Shown in pieces: positions 32,893 through 44,474 of a stretch of DNA of 64,000 nucleotides. How positions within the stretch are numbered: the stretch's first letter is position 1; every line of letters starts with the position of its first letter. Both the position numbers and the translations under genes were made by a program. Origin of the DNA: Neckera pumila (taxonomy: Eukaryota; Streptophyta; Bryopsida; Hypnales; Neckeraceae); NCBI GenBank assembly GCA_963969595.1, contig OZ018408.1:12707823-12771822 (forward strand). Reading direction: 5' to 3'. The notes under the pieces are model-generated. The model did not search any database. It was not told the origin of the DNA and saw nothing but the letters and a program-made list of their open reading frames with translations.

Positions 32893-35800
32893 ATGCCCGC
32901 CTTAGTGGCTCGGTCGGGAGCCATAAGCCCATCAACTGGAAACAAGATTAGAGTTCGGAAAGAGAGCTTAATCGGGGATTACAATTTACGGCGGGACGTC
33001 TTGCACGTTAGCAAAGAGGTAAGGGCGATCGAGGCTTCTAAACTAACAGACATCACTGGGACTGGAGAGATCCGAAGCACCTCGAAATCCCTCCTTCTCC
33101 TCAAGGAAAGAGTTAACCGTCTCGGGGGTGGGGTGGGAACTGGCATTGGCGATGACTATCATGCATCACCAAGGGTTTTGGACCATAAGACGACGCACCA
33201 GGCATCTCTGTGTAACACAGCCCCGGCCCCAAGGCTGAATCGCCAGGCATCCCAGAATGAAATGAAAGCAAGATTGCAAACTATCCAGCGTAAAGTTCTG
33301 GAGATGCAGGAAAATAGCGCCGACTCTCCACCGGTGGTAAGAACTCCAGGGCTTCATAGTCCCCAGGTTCTAGGAGCATACAATTGGGCAAAGGAACAAG
33401 AGGCGTCGATGAAACAGGAGGTAACAACGGCAGATGATAGCAAGGCTTCTTTAGAACAGAGGCCGCTAAACCAAATCAATGCGGCAAACAACAGTATCGC
33501 CATGCCCAGGTTAGTGCAAGGTTTTGGGCGGAGTACCAAGATTCATTACAGTGGCTCTGCGAAACTGTTTGCTTACGTCTGATGGTATCAAGCTCTTCGA
33601 AATTTATTTATCTTTTTGCTGATTTTGTGTTCGCGAAAAATCAGATTGTCCCTTGCAACTACACTCCCGCCAACGCGCATAGGCACAACCCCAACTACTT
33701 CACTGAAGAAAGAAACAAGAGTGAGGATGGTGAAGGGTCGCCCATCCTCTGCTGCTGATGAATTGGAGACGATTTCTGATTCGGGAGGAACGGTTGGCAC
33801 TCGCATAATGGTTTATGTGCGGGCCCGGCCCTTATCAAAGAAGGAGAAAGAAGCAGGAGCTCGCAGTTGCGTTCGTATCGTAAACAGGAGAGACGTGTAC
33901 TTAACCGAGTTTGCGCTCGAGACTGACTATTTGCGGCTCAAGCGGGTGCGGGGTCGCCATTTTGCATTCGATGCCTCCTTTCCCGACAACACATCTCAGC
34001 AGGAGGTCTATAATGCAAGGTAACAATCCGCATCTGAACTTTTTCCCTTGCATACTCCACCAGAAGATCGTGTAATATTCCACAGCTCTTGCAGTGACTG
34101 TATGGGGTCGCGGAATCTGTGAATGCTGGTTCTAATCTGCTGTGAACGAGTTTGATGTAGCATTGTATGGTGTCCTGGCCATAAGTTGGTCTTGGCTGCT
34201 GACATTCCAATTCGAGATATTAGATGTTGACGCACTGTACTCTTTTCAGCACTGCACAACTTGTGGAGGGAGTACTGCAAGGGAAAAACGGATCAGTATT
34301 CTGTTATGGTGCTACTGGTGCCGGTAAGACCCACACAATGTTAGGGACGATCCAAAATCCGGGAGTCATGGTTTTGGCTTTAAAAGACTTGTTTTCTAAG
34401 ATCAAGCAACGCTGCAAGGATGGAGACCATGTAGTACGGCTTTCATATCTTGAGGTGTACAACGAAACTGTCCGTGATCTTCTCTCTCCTGGCCGACCTC
34501 TTGTCCTTCGAGAAGACTCGAAGCAGGTACACTCACCATCCGTAAGCGTATTTCGACCTTAATGTGACAGTGGACATTGCTACCAATCCTCGAATAGAGA
34601 TGTTTCTTTCCATTCAGATCTGGAATATAGCGTCCTCATTTTTCTCTTCGTGAGCGGTATCTGTCAAATGTGCATATTTCAGTTGGAAGCTGAATAATGG
34701 TAAGAATGATTTACATGATCGAATTCTGAAGATCGGAGATGTCTTCCCTTCTAATTTCGCAGGGCATTATTGCGGCGGGTTTGACGCAGTATCAGGCTTA
34801 TTCAGCTGATGAGGTATTCATTTTGGCTTGAAAACCGATTTCATCTTCTTCTTCTGCTAGGACCCTGCATGTGTATTTTGATATTAATTAAATGTATCTG
34901 CGGCAGGTCATTCACTTGCTGCAACGGGGCAACCTTAATAGAACTACAGAGCCCACTCGTGCCAATGAAACCTCGTCCCGATCGCACGCTATTTTACAGG
35001 TCTGTATTCAGCACGGATGGACTCTTAGCAATCATAGTTCGCGAAGTTTCACTTTCCAATCGTGATGGTACAGCTTGAAATTGTTCAAAGTAAACTCCTT
35101 TGCTTATTTGTTTATGGTGTTTCTGATCCTAATTACTGGAGTGACTGCAGGTTGTGGCGGAATACAAATTGCAGCAAGAGGTGGGTGTGATAACCAGGGT
35201 GGGCAAGCTTTCTCTAATCGATTTGGCAGGGTCGGAGCGTGCACTTGCTACCGATCAACGAACCCTACGATCTGTGGAAGGTGCAAGCATCAATCGGTCT
35301 CTACTTGCATTGAGCAGTTGCATTAATGCTCTATGTGAAGGGAAAAAGCATATTCCGTTCCGGAATTCGAAGCTTACTCAACTCCTTAAGGTTGATAAAT
35401 TTGCATTGTCGCCTGTGTCTCTTCAGTTCAATTTAGTTTGTGCTTTTAAGCAGTGTTAAATCCTTGAAACTGTAGGGTTGTCGGAGGATACATTTCAGTA
35501 ATTTCCATGAGAGTGACGGCTCGGTGACGAAAACTTTAAGGGATAATTCATAGCTGTGTGCCAAGGAAGAGATAGCTCGATTTTGCTTAAGAGTAGGCTC
35601 TATTTTCTGGATTTTCCATGAATTAATGACTCTGTAAGATTACTTGAACGTCGGATGAATTGCTGTGATGTCCTTAGGATTCACTCGGAGGATCCTGCCG
35701 GACTGCAATGATAGCGAACGTTAGTCTTAGCGATGCCTCGTTTGGAGAGACTCAGAACACTCTTCATTGGGCTGATAGGGCGAAGGAGATTCGGACCAAG

Positions 35801-37629
35801 GTGGGTAGCAGTTTTCAATCTCTTATCGGCTTCCGAATGAGACCTCTTGTCATCTTATCCATGATTATTTTGTCGATGGATGCTTTTCTGAAGATGAATA
35901 TTTGATTTTGATAGTTGTGAAGTGCACAATGTCATGACAGTCCAACGAAGCACATGAAGAGGCGGAAGTTCCGGATATTGGCGAAGATCGAACGAAGATG
36001 ATGGCCGAGATGCAAGCGGCCAACCAACAGTTGCGTCTTCAATTAGCCCGCTTGCAACAGAAGTATGTGGCTGCACAACAAAGTGTTCCATCCCCAATGG
36101 GAGTTCCACTATGGGCTCCTACAAACTGTGACTCAAGCCAGATTCAGGAGCAAGATTACCCCTTGACACCGCACATTCCAATGGCGACCTCTTCACCCTT
36201 CCAGGACTCATTCAGACCCACAGACCTAGGACAGGTAGACCACCTTCCATCTTTTCAATTAGCGCACTTTTATTTACACTTTTATTTCCTAGACAGATTA
36301 TCAGCTGACCTGTGTTCCTCAGACATCTAGCAGCAGCGGACTTGCTAGCGTACGTGAATCCGTCTCTTTAGATTCTGAACTCAATCAGCTGAAAATGGTC
36401 TCGCAGAGTAAGACGCCAGGTTATCATACTCATTTAAGTGAGCAGGAGTTTCCTGAGAGGGTTACGGCGGAACGGACCATTCGGGACCTCCAGCGCACCA
36501 TTCAGCTATTAGAGATGGAAGCGGAGCGGACAAAGGTGGAGATTGTGAGAAAAGATGAGAAGCACAGCGCTGCTATGGACAACCTGAAACAAGAGCATGC
36601 CATGGAGGTTAAGGCAAAAGATGAAATTATCGAAAAACTTTCAAAAAGGTCAGTCGAGACCTCGCCATTGTTACAGTCCAAAAATCTTTTCCTGAGCGCG
36701 TCTAAAGAACCTCACTCTACCGTACGCACCAGTACTCACAAAACAATCTCCAGAATATCTTTTGGTTCGGACGCTACCTCCAGGAATCCAATAGCCATAG
36801 AAGCAATATTCTCTGCCCCTTTGACTACGCCAGAGCTCCCTGTCACCTCCCCAATTGCCTCGGCACGCCCAATGGCTGAGCGGCCAGATGTCAGCCCACT
36901 CAGGCCAGTCTCCAGACTGTTTTCTGCTGCAAATGGCGAGAATTTGTCATCAGCCATGCCTTCGAGGTCACTTATTGCACACTCCAAAACTGATTTGAAT
37001 AAGCAGGTTAAGGTTATGAGCTCAAGGTCTGCCTCACCTGTAGTGTTTGGAGCGAGCAATGAGAAGGGAGCACCTGGAAGAGTGGGCCTGCGGCCTTTGC
37101 GACACTCATCCAACAAAATTCCATCCCTTCCACCCACGCGACAAGCCGTGAAGGAGTTTCGTCCTCGGGTTGTTGACCCTGCACCTCGGAGGATGAGTAT
37201 AGCACACCATCCACCCCGGAGCCCACCTCTTCCTAGATTTTTCTCCCCTGCCAAGGCTGGGTATCAAACGTCGGCTCGGCCCCCTATAGGCAACTCTCGG
37301 AAACGCAGCTCCTGGGACATCACCAATACTAATAGTCCTCCAGCGGCCCCAGTCACCAGGACTGCAAGGAGGCTTAGCACAGCAGCACCAAGCAAAACTC
37401 CATCGTTCCTTCTCCAGGTATTGCCCTTTCACTGCCCCAGTGAGTGATGTCCTATTGAATGTATTAGCTTTGACTCTGTCAGCTTGTTGGTTTTTTTGCT
37501 GGTATGAGATGTGATGTCGATCTCACAGCTAGTGGCATTAAGGCAGACTTCATGTCTGTGTAGGTGCTCTTAAGCAGTGAAAGGTCCTACAGGGCTGAGT
37601 TTGAAGACTTCAATTTCTTTTCAGTTTGA
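32893..37629 (+). CDS. KIN8: Kinesin-8 family motor (KIN-8, Kip3/KIF18-19 relatives), ten exons
   Basis: Exons 32893-33509, 33645-34019, 34250-34526, 34763-34813, 34907-34999, 35151-35390, 35678-35800, 35941-36234, 36323-37417 and 37564-37629 sum to 3231 bp (1076 residues plus TGA), with consistent phases. The motor domain spans about 259-592 after a long N-terminal extension. P-loop GATGAGKT is at 351-358, switch I NETSSRSH at 460-467 and switch II DLAGSE at 495-500. [26 protein letters not shown] and HWADRAKEI fit the KIN-8 subfamily. Coiled coils are likely at about 611-638 and 736-797; the tail is basic and Ser/Pro-rich. Kinesin-8 proteins are plus-end motors that regulate microtubule length. 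KIN-8A versus KIN-8B is not settled. The last exon ([13 protein letters not shown]...) is less certain: reading through its donor would stop at 37447. The ATG at 32893 is the first in frame. Confidence 0.9.
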
Positions 37630-39542
37630 CTTCAGTTTCAGTTTGAAGACGTGCGGAGTTAAATGACCACAATTTTGGTTCTTGACAAATAATCTCCTCG
37701 TGGGTTTCCCCAGCCTGGTTTCGCTCGTCGACAATCCCAGGGTTGAATGACCTCCTTGCGTTGACAGTCGACAACTTTGTTCGGCACCAATATCAGAAGT
37801 ACTAGGTGCATGTCATACCCCCAATCTCTAATGACAGGTTTTAGGGGTGGAAAACTCTCATTCAATGATGAATGACGAGGAGCTCTCTGTGTAGTCCCAT
37901 AACTGGGCATTACACCCCTTGCCATTCATAAGAAACAAAGTAGATATATTTGATGCTCTTGTACCATAGATTCTTCTTGTGATCGGGGAGTTTCGATCCC
38001 TTCAAAAACTGTTAATACTCAATATACCATGCATTGCAATTGCCATTCATGTATTAAAGTTACTTCACCTGTTTATTGGCCCAGTTGTACTGTTATTGGA
38101 GTGAAACTCCACCTGCAATGGCCTTCTATTGCCCCTGAATCTTTGCATGACCAAAGGCCCAGTGCTCATTCACACCGTTCTCTGGTCCCCCACAATCAAC
38201 AAAACTTGGTCACATCTGCGGGGTAGAGATCTGCCTCTTGTTACTATTGCTGTAGAATTATTCCCTGCACATTGAGGATATGTGAAGAACCGATTCAATC
38301 CACTTCGCTGTGCATTTTGAACACATAGATTCTTAATTTACAGGGGCTCTGAGAAAGATCGTAATCGTTTAATCTCTTTCCTGGGGTTGTCACAGTTCAC
38401 AATTTCAGCAATGCAACCTTGTCATTTATTTCCATATCTAGCCCCATGCAATCATGAGGCCTAAAATGGGATTTCTACTTCTGCAAAGGTTTGCAGTAAA
38501 AGTTTCCTTGAAAGACAAATGGAATTGGCATATACTATCAAGTCGATTCATATTTTTTAGAACTTTGTGGGCATAAGTTGTGAATTTTTGAAATTAAAAT
38601 GCAGTGGTCATGATAAGTGTCCACCTCCTGAATTGTAATCTTTTTGTACAGTGAGGTCTAATTCATTTACAAACTCCCTATTATGCCATTTAATTTCTTT
38701 TGCATAGTATAGAAAAGAATTGGAGTCTTTGTCATACATAATTAACACTTAATTCTTACGCAATCCCAATGAAGTATACCAAATTTCAGTTTAAAAAAAC
38801 CAACATTTCATTTTTGGTGAATTTTTGAAGTCAACTTCAATAGTTTTACATGATATTTTATTGAAAAGAACTTGTGATGAATTTTTTTAATTCTATTGCA
38901 ATCTTTTTTAATTGCAATTTTTTTAATTCAACTAAGATCTATAGGGAACATTCTTACACACATCTTTCCTTCAACAAGCATCTCCAAAAAAGTTTCAAAT
39001 TCCCTCTAGAAAGAACTCAATATGAGATGTTGTATGACCAAAATTTGTGAAATAGATATCTTTATATTTTGACTAGATTTTTCTATTTAACCCTCACACT
39101 CTAACTAATTCTGTACATTTGAGTGTGATGATACTATTACCTTGCCAAAATCTAATTACAATAATAAAGATATCTATTTTCCAAAAATAGGACATTGCCA
39201 CCCCAACATTTAAATCTCTATATAGGAAATTGTGAAATTTTTCTTGAAAATGATTAAAACTCTTAAAATTTGATATTATTTGGCTTCATTCTCCTATTCT
39301 TTCACATAGGATTGGAGAACATATCGTTTAGAATAAATCTCCCCTCCTCCTAGCTCATTTCTGTAACTCTATTTTGACTCTCTATGCTCAACCCTCTTCA
39401 TTGTTCAGCCTTATGCTTTGTTGTTTTGTACTCACCCTCTGTCTCGAAATGATTGTCTCTTGAAAAACTTTTCTCAAGATTAAGGCGAAATTTGAGAATT
39501 TGGTAAAGTAATGAATGCAGACATGTAGATTAACTCTTGATT
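37630..39542. other. 3' flank of the kinesin gene, then AT-rich intergenic DNA
   Basis: 37630 to about 38400 is moderately balanced and probably includes the 3' untranslated region. Around 38495-38620 the block TTTCCTTGAAAGACAAATGG...GGAATTGGCAT...CATATTTTTTAGAACTTTGT is paralogous to 50040-50150. Words from the arms of the 16.5-17.4 kb fold-back recur around 38755-38960. Near 39428 a fragment CACCCTCTGTCTCGAAATGA looks like one end of a Stowaway-type MITE. No gene. Confidence 0.45.
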
Positions 39543-39976
39543 AACTCTGGATACAAAATTTGGTGAGAGTTTTACAGAATTCTATATAATTTACGGATAC
39601 AGATTTTAGAAAAAATTTGGTCCACTGAACTTTCTACATCCCTATCTGCATCTTAGAGCATCCCCACCAATCTGTTCTCTATCCCTAAACTTGAAGTCTC
39701 AAAGCAGTCAACCTTGACTTTATGCAGATGAGACCTCGCGAGTTCTCTAAATGAGCCTCTGGATACAGGATTCGGTGAGAGTTTTACAGAATTCTGTATA
39801 ATTTACGGATACAGAATTTAGAAAAAGTTTGGTGCTGTGAACTTTCTGCATCCCTCTCTGCATCCCAGGTCCTCTTCCCTAAACTTTTAGGGAAACGGAA
39901 CTCCCTGGTGGGGATGCTCTTAGGTCCTCTTCCCTAAACTTTTAGGGACACGGAACTCCCTGGTGGGGATGCTCTA
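39543..39976. mobile_element. Rearranged MITE with GAGCATCCCCACCA ends (PIF/Harbinger-like)
   Basis: TTAGAGCATCCCCACCA at about 39654 is mirrored by TGGTGGGGATGCTCTTA at about 39915-39931 and again by TGGTGGGGATGCTCTAA at about 39960-39976. The right end is present twice, as a tandem copy of about 54 bp beginning AGGTCCTCTTCCC. A block of about 110 bp (GTGAGAGTTTTACAGAATTC ... ACTTTCTGCATCCC) is present at 39555-39650 and again at 39773-39868. TTA/TAA next to the ends fits a PIF/Harbinger-type target duplication. The arrangement looks like local duplication of part of a MITE. Confidence 0.65.
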
Positions 39977-40632
39977 AGTGCTTTGTGGATCTCCTACCTT
40001 ACACCTGATAGGCTGCTTGTCACTGATCTCATATTATCACATGCTGCTTGGTCTCCAGCAGATATTCCATTACAGACTTCTGGGGTGAACAGAACAGAGA
40101 CGGACGGGATCACAACGAAACCTCCGTCCGTCCGTCCGTCCGACTGTCGCCGAGACCGACTCAAACGATCCATCGCGACCGCAGATGGATTCCCACCTCA
40201 CAACCACCAAATAAAAAAAAGTACCCAAAGAAACCAGGCTCGCAAGGCTCGCAACCACTGGATTCCAAAGCCTGCTCTGTGACAATCACGGCCCCACGGA
40301 TTTTTCCACTATCTGCCAGTGCTCCACAAGCCTGGACACGAGCCCCCATTCCCACAATCTCTGCACGACACATGCAAAGCGACCGACCGCCACGTACCGC
40401 CTCGCTTTATCCATTCCTCTACGCAATCCTCGCCTTCTATGAGCCAAGCCCAAGTGGCAGCACCCCAACATCCGACAAGTAAGCTGCCACTCTGTTAAAT
40501 ACTCCCCATCTCCTCTCCCCACCCACATCCATCTCACCTCTTCATCGCATCATATCATTTGTGGTGTACAATTCCTGGGATTTGAGCCATCTGACCACTT
40601 GTTTACGGCGAATTTGCCAAACTTTTTGAGCT
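39977..40632 (+). promoter_or_regulatory. Promoter region of the lumenal LEA-like gene
   Basis: GC content rises toward the gene. There is a CCGT tandem (four copies of CCGT/CCGTCCGT) at about 40121-40140. TTAAATACTCCCC near 40495 is the only weak TATA-like candidate. Small frames in this region show no conservation cue and are not called. Confidence 0.4.
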
Positions 40633-41848
40633 ATGGCGTCCACCATCGCAGTTGCGGGCTCCAGCGCGGCCTTGGTCGCGGCGCCCTCCGTGATGGAGCG
40701 CTGCAGGTCGTCGGGGAGCCCGGCATTCGGCTCTGTCCGCTTTGCGCCTGTGGTGCGGAGGTCGGGCGCTGTGAAGGTTAATGCCACTGTGAGGGCGAGC
40801 GCTGCCGAGGTGGGTAATTCGGTAGTTCGAGATGAGATTTCTGTTGTGGTGATGGGAGGCATGTTGATAGGATTGGTTGGCTATGGTGTGTAGTGGAGGT
40901 ATTGATGGTTCATGAGTTGGTGTGTGCAGGAGTCGAAGGCTTCGGGAAGGCAAGCGTTGGTGGGTCTGTTGGCCGCGGGGGCGCTCTTGGTCTCTGGCGT
41001 GCCGGCGTTCGCAGCGACCGGGCCTGGTGGCGATGGTGCCAGCCGGACGGCGCAGAAAGCCGACCAGCTGCTGCAGAGTGCTGATAAGCTGACGGAGAAG
41101 GACTCGCCTACCAGATTCTCCGAAGGAGCCCAAACCGCCGGATCGACTGCCCAAACCGCCGGATCATCTGCCAAACAGTACGTCCCTTACTCCATCGTAT
41201 TGACAAACTTCTTCTCACTAAGAATGACGTGTTTGACATGTTAGGTGTGTGTCGAACATGCATGTGTTTCATCTCGAATACTCACAAACACAACAAGTGT
41301 GTTGTAATAATATGGTTATCTGACAGAGGAGAAGTTATGCTATCTTGGAACATGGAAGAGAGTGAGGTATCATGCGACTCCATAAGTAGATGATACTCGA
41401 TTTCCCCAGGATTTTGGGTGCATAAGATATACGACTGACAAGAAGTTCACAACTGGTTTACAGGGCGGGTTCCGCTGCCGCAGGTAACGTGCAGAACGTG
41501 GCCGACGAAGCTGTGACGAAAGCGAAGGACAATCTGGCAAAGGCCAAGCAGAGCTTCGGCAATGTGATTCCTAAGGATAAGGTGAGTGCCATCGACCAGA
41601 CATTCACCGTGAGCGACGCTACGAGCGACGCCAAGAGCGCTGCTAGCGACGCCAAGAGCGCCGTCAGTGACGCCACGAGCAACGCCTCCGGGGCTGCGGG
41701 TGATGCGCAGAACTTCCTCAGCAAGTTGGGCGACAAGATTACGGGCAGTGGCTCAACCGCTGGAGACGTTGCTGCCGACGCGAAGAGTAAGGCTAGTGAC
41801 GCTGTGGGCGACGCCCAGAGCAAGGTTGCCAGAGCAAAACCATTCTAG
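40633..41848 (+). CDS. Predicted thylakoid-lumen, Ala-rich LEA-like protein, three exons
   Basis: Exons 40633-40809, 40930-41177 and 41464-41848 sum to 810 bp (269 residues plus TAG) with consistent phases. The start lies in an ATGGCG context. Residues 1-59 are rich in Ala, Ser, Val and Arg with few acids, as in a chloroplast transit peptide. A second signal follows: Arg66, a hydrophobic stretch 67-84 and an A-F-A motif at 85-87. That is typical of lumen-targeting signals cut by the thylakoid processing peptidase. A single Arg, not a twin Arg, precedes the core, which fits the Sec route better than Tat. The mature part is hydrophilic, without Cys, and rich in Ala, Asp, Lys and Ser, with repeated SDATSDAKSAASDAKSAVSD near residues 183-202. 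This resembles group 3/4 LEA and other disordered helical proteins. Function is inferred only: a stress-protective or membrane-associated plastid protein. I do not recognise a named family. Confidence 0.82.
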
Positions 41849-43559
41849 AGCGGTTTTGTTTAGTTTTGCCGAGTTGAGATCGAAAGGTGGGGAGCATTTT
41901 TGCATTCGTATGATAAGTTTGGATTTGTAATTCAATGTAGATGTACGATGCGGCTGGGTGTGGTTTGCTGCAAAGATAAAACTGTGTCTTTGCCTCTGTG
42001 TACCCCCCATTTGTAAAACTATGCACATTCCTAAAATGGGAGCTGTGATTATTTCTCTATTACCCTTGGCTGCTGAGATTGGAAGATTTGAGAAGTTTTT
42101 GCGTCTGTTTATTTGAAGTTTACACCTTTATTTGAGCATTTGAATATGAAATAGGTTATTGATCTGACGGCATGGTATGATTGGTTTTTAGATGGATATT
42201 TACAAATGTATGTAGTCATTGGGATAGATTACATTCACTTTTGAGAGCGAATATTGTGCGAGGGGCAGAAGTTTAAAAGTCTTTCTTTTATCAGTAAAAA
42301 GTTTTCAAAGTCTCTTTACATGCACATGTTCAGTGAAAATAAATGTAAACTTTTCAAGTATCTTGGAATCTGTTCTCTCTACAACTGTATTCACGTATAG
42401 AATTTGCACATTTCTAGGTTGTTGTAAATTTAGTAATTATTTTGACCACATGTTACAATGGTCTAATAATGTAATTTAATTTAATATAATATACCTTATC
42501 ATGTGTGAGTGTAGATATATTTACATTTGGTGCTAACTAAATGTTAATAATGAATACACTTATTGAGGATTTTAGGAATAAAATACATCTACTACTGATC
42601 CGGATTGACATTGCATTCATATCACCTAATACGAAGTGAACATACTTTTAGTATTGGTAATATTACTAATGTTGCCATTTAATTTTATACTCTGTAATTA
42701 CGTGGTGTAAACACTAAAATTCAGTATTAGCGTACTTTGCTTAAAACGATTTATTGCCTAGGACAGGTTAGGTTTTGCTCATGTGGTTGAAATTGTTTGA
42801 AACAAAGTATGTGTCTTCACAGTTCAATTACTATTATCTGTGAAATCTGTAGAACAATTGATTGAAGAAATTGCAGTAGCTCTATTCCAGCACTCGTTAA
42901 TTAAATATATTGTGAGGGAAGATAGTTCGCTGATGCAACTAGGTTGCCCCTAAAATGGACACATGGCAAGCAGTGTAAACTCATGGCAAGGAGAATAAAC
43001 ACATGGCAAGCTATTTTTTCAAGAGCAGATATGGATATTTTCACTTTCACGAGTTGTACAAAAAGATAACCCTTAAAAGGACATTTATATCCAGGCTTGG
43101 TCAAACTTCATTAGATTTTTACAATAATGCGTACATTTTAGAATTTTGATATTTTTCAAATGTGGTATTGTTGATGTCTAAAAATAAATCTCATTTCTTC
43201 ATAATTAAAAATATTAAATTAAATTTTTTGTGATTTAAAAAAAAAACTCTTTGCAAAAACCATAGTAATTACAAAAATATTTAAAACAATGTGAATTTTT
43301 TGTAGAAAAATGAAAATAATAGGGTGTAATTACTGATAGAAAAATTCCAAAAAGGTATGTGTTTTTGAGCTTTTAAGATCTATAATTTTGAAATTGTCAC
43401 AAAAATCACAAGTTTAATAATTTTGAAAAAAATATGCAAATAGAATAAGTAGTAGATTATTGGTGCTTCTTCAAGCTTAGAAACATTTAAAATTAAGAAG
43501 TATGCGAAAATTCACATTTTGACTTTCAAAATGCTCTTGGGGCTTGCAATGTCTTTTAA
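41849..43559. other. 3' untranslated region, then AT-rich intergenic DNA
   Basis: The first 250 bp or so are probably the 3' untranslated region of the preceding gene. The word ACATGGCAAG occurs three times near 42960-43010, in a small tandem repeat. The rest is AT-rich with no gene. Confidence 0.45.
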
Positions 43560-44474
43560 AGATAGGTTCACACCTAGCTTTTTGTAGGAACGTAAACTAT
43601 AAATGAAAAGCATTCTTAGAAAAAGTGGAAGCAAATCTCACACTGACGGTGTCAGCGATGCTGACGTCCTATAGTTCTAGAAAATGACAGCGGAGGTGGC
43701 GTTCCCATCGGAAAGGGTTTCATTGGAAGTGCTTCTGAAGTAATGGCAGAGATGTTGGTGCGTTCCCACCACTTTCTTCTTGGATTTTCAAAGTTTAGGT
43801 GGGCCCGCGCCTTCTTTGCTCAATTTTTGTCCGTTTGTTGAGAGGGAGGAGGACCGCGCTTGTTTTGTTTTGTCTTCCATCGAGTTTGCTAAAACTGGTC
43901 ATGCGCTCTCAGTTCTGGTCTTCCTCTTCAGTCTTCAGAGTTCGAAAACCTCCGTCATTGTCCAGTGCGCTTGAAGCTGTTTAAGCGGTTTTGGCGTTGG
44001 CGTTGTCATCATCTTGCTTTGTTGGTCGATCGTGGTGGTGCTGACAATGGGCGCTTCTAGGTCCTAACGTTGTCGTTTCTCCTCTCAGTCGGAAGGAAGC
44101 TGTGACTACAACAAGAAGCGCTCGACTTGTCCGCTGCAGGTATGCTTAATTATCAATGTCCTTATTTTGCGGGTTTTTTTAAATTCCAACTACTGCGATC
44201 CATGCTTGAGGTCGCTTTTGGTCTGTCAGAGGAGTCAGTTGTCTCTTCTTCAATGAGCTCCCTCCGTTCTTAATGCATTGATTGTGAGTTTTCCCCTTCT
44301 CATTTGGGGTTCCATTTGGCAGTCGTTTTTCCTTCTGATCTGGGGTTCCTGTCGGCAGCCTCACAGGTCGCCGTTTTCTGGTCTTGCTCCACAGCTGAGT
44401 TGTTCCGATGAGAGTCCAGTGGTCTCTTTTGTCCAGCACGCTTTCAGTAGGTTTTTTAACTTCCATCCACGCGT

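Noticed and set aside
33588..34280. Several minus-strand frames under the kinesin exons
   Set aside because: Shadows of the coding strand.
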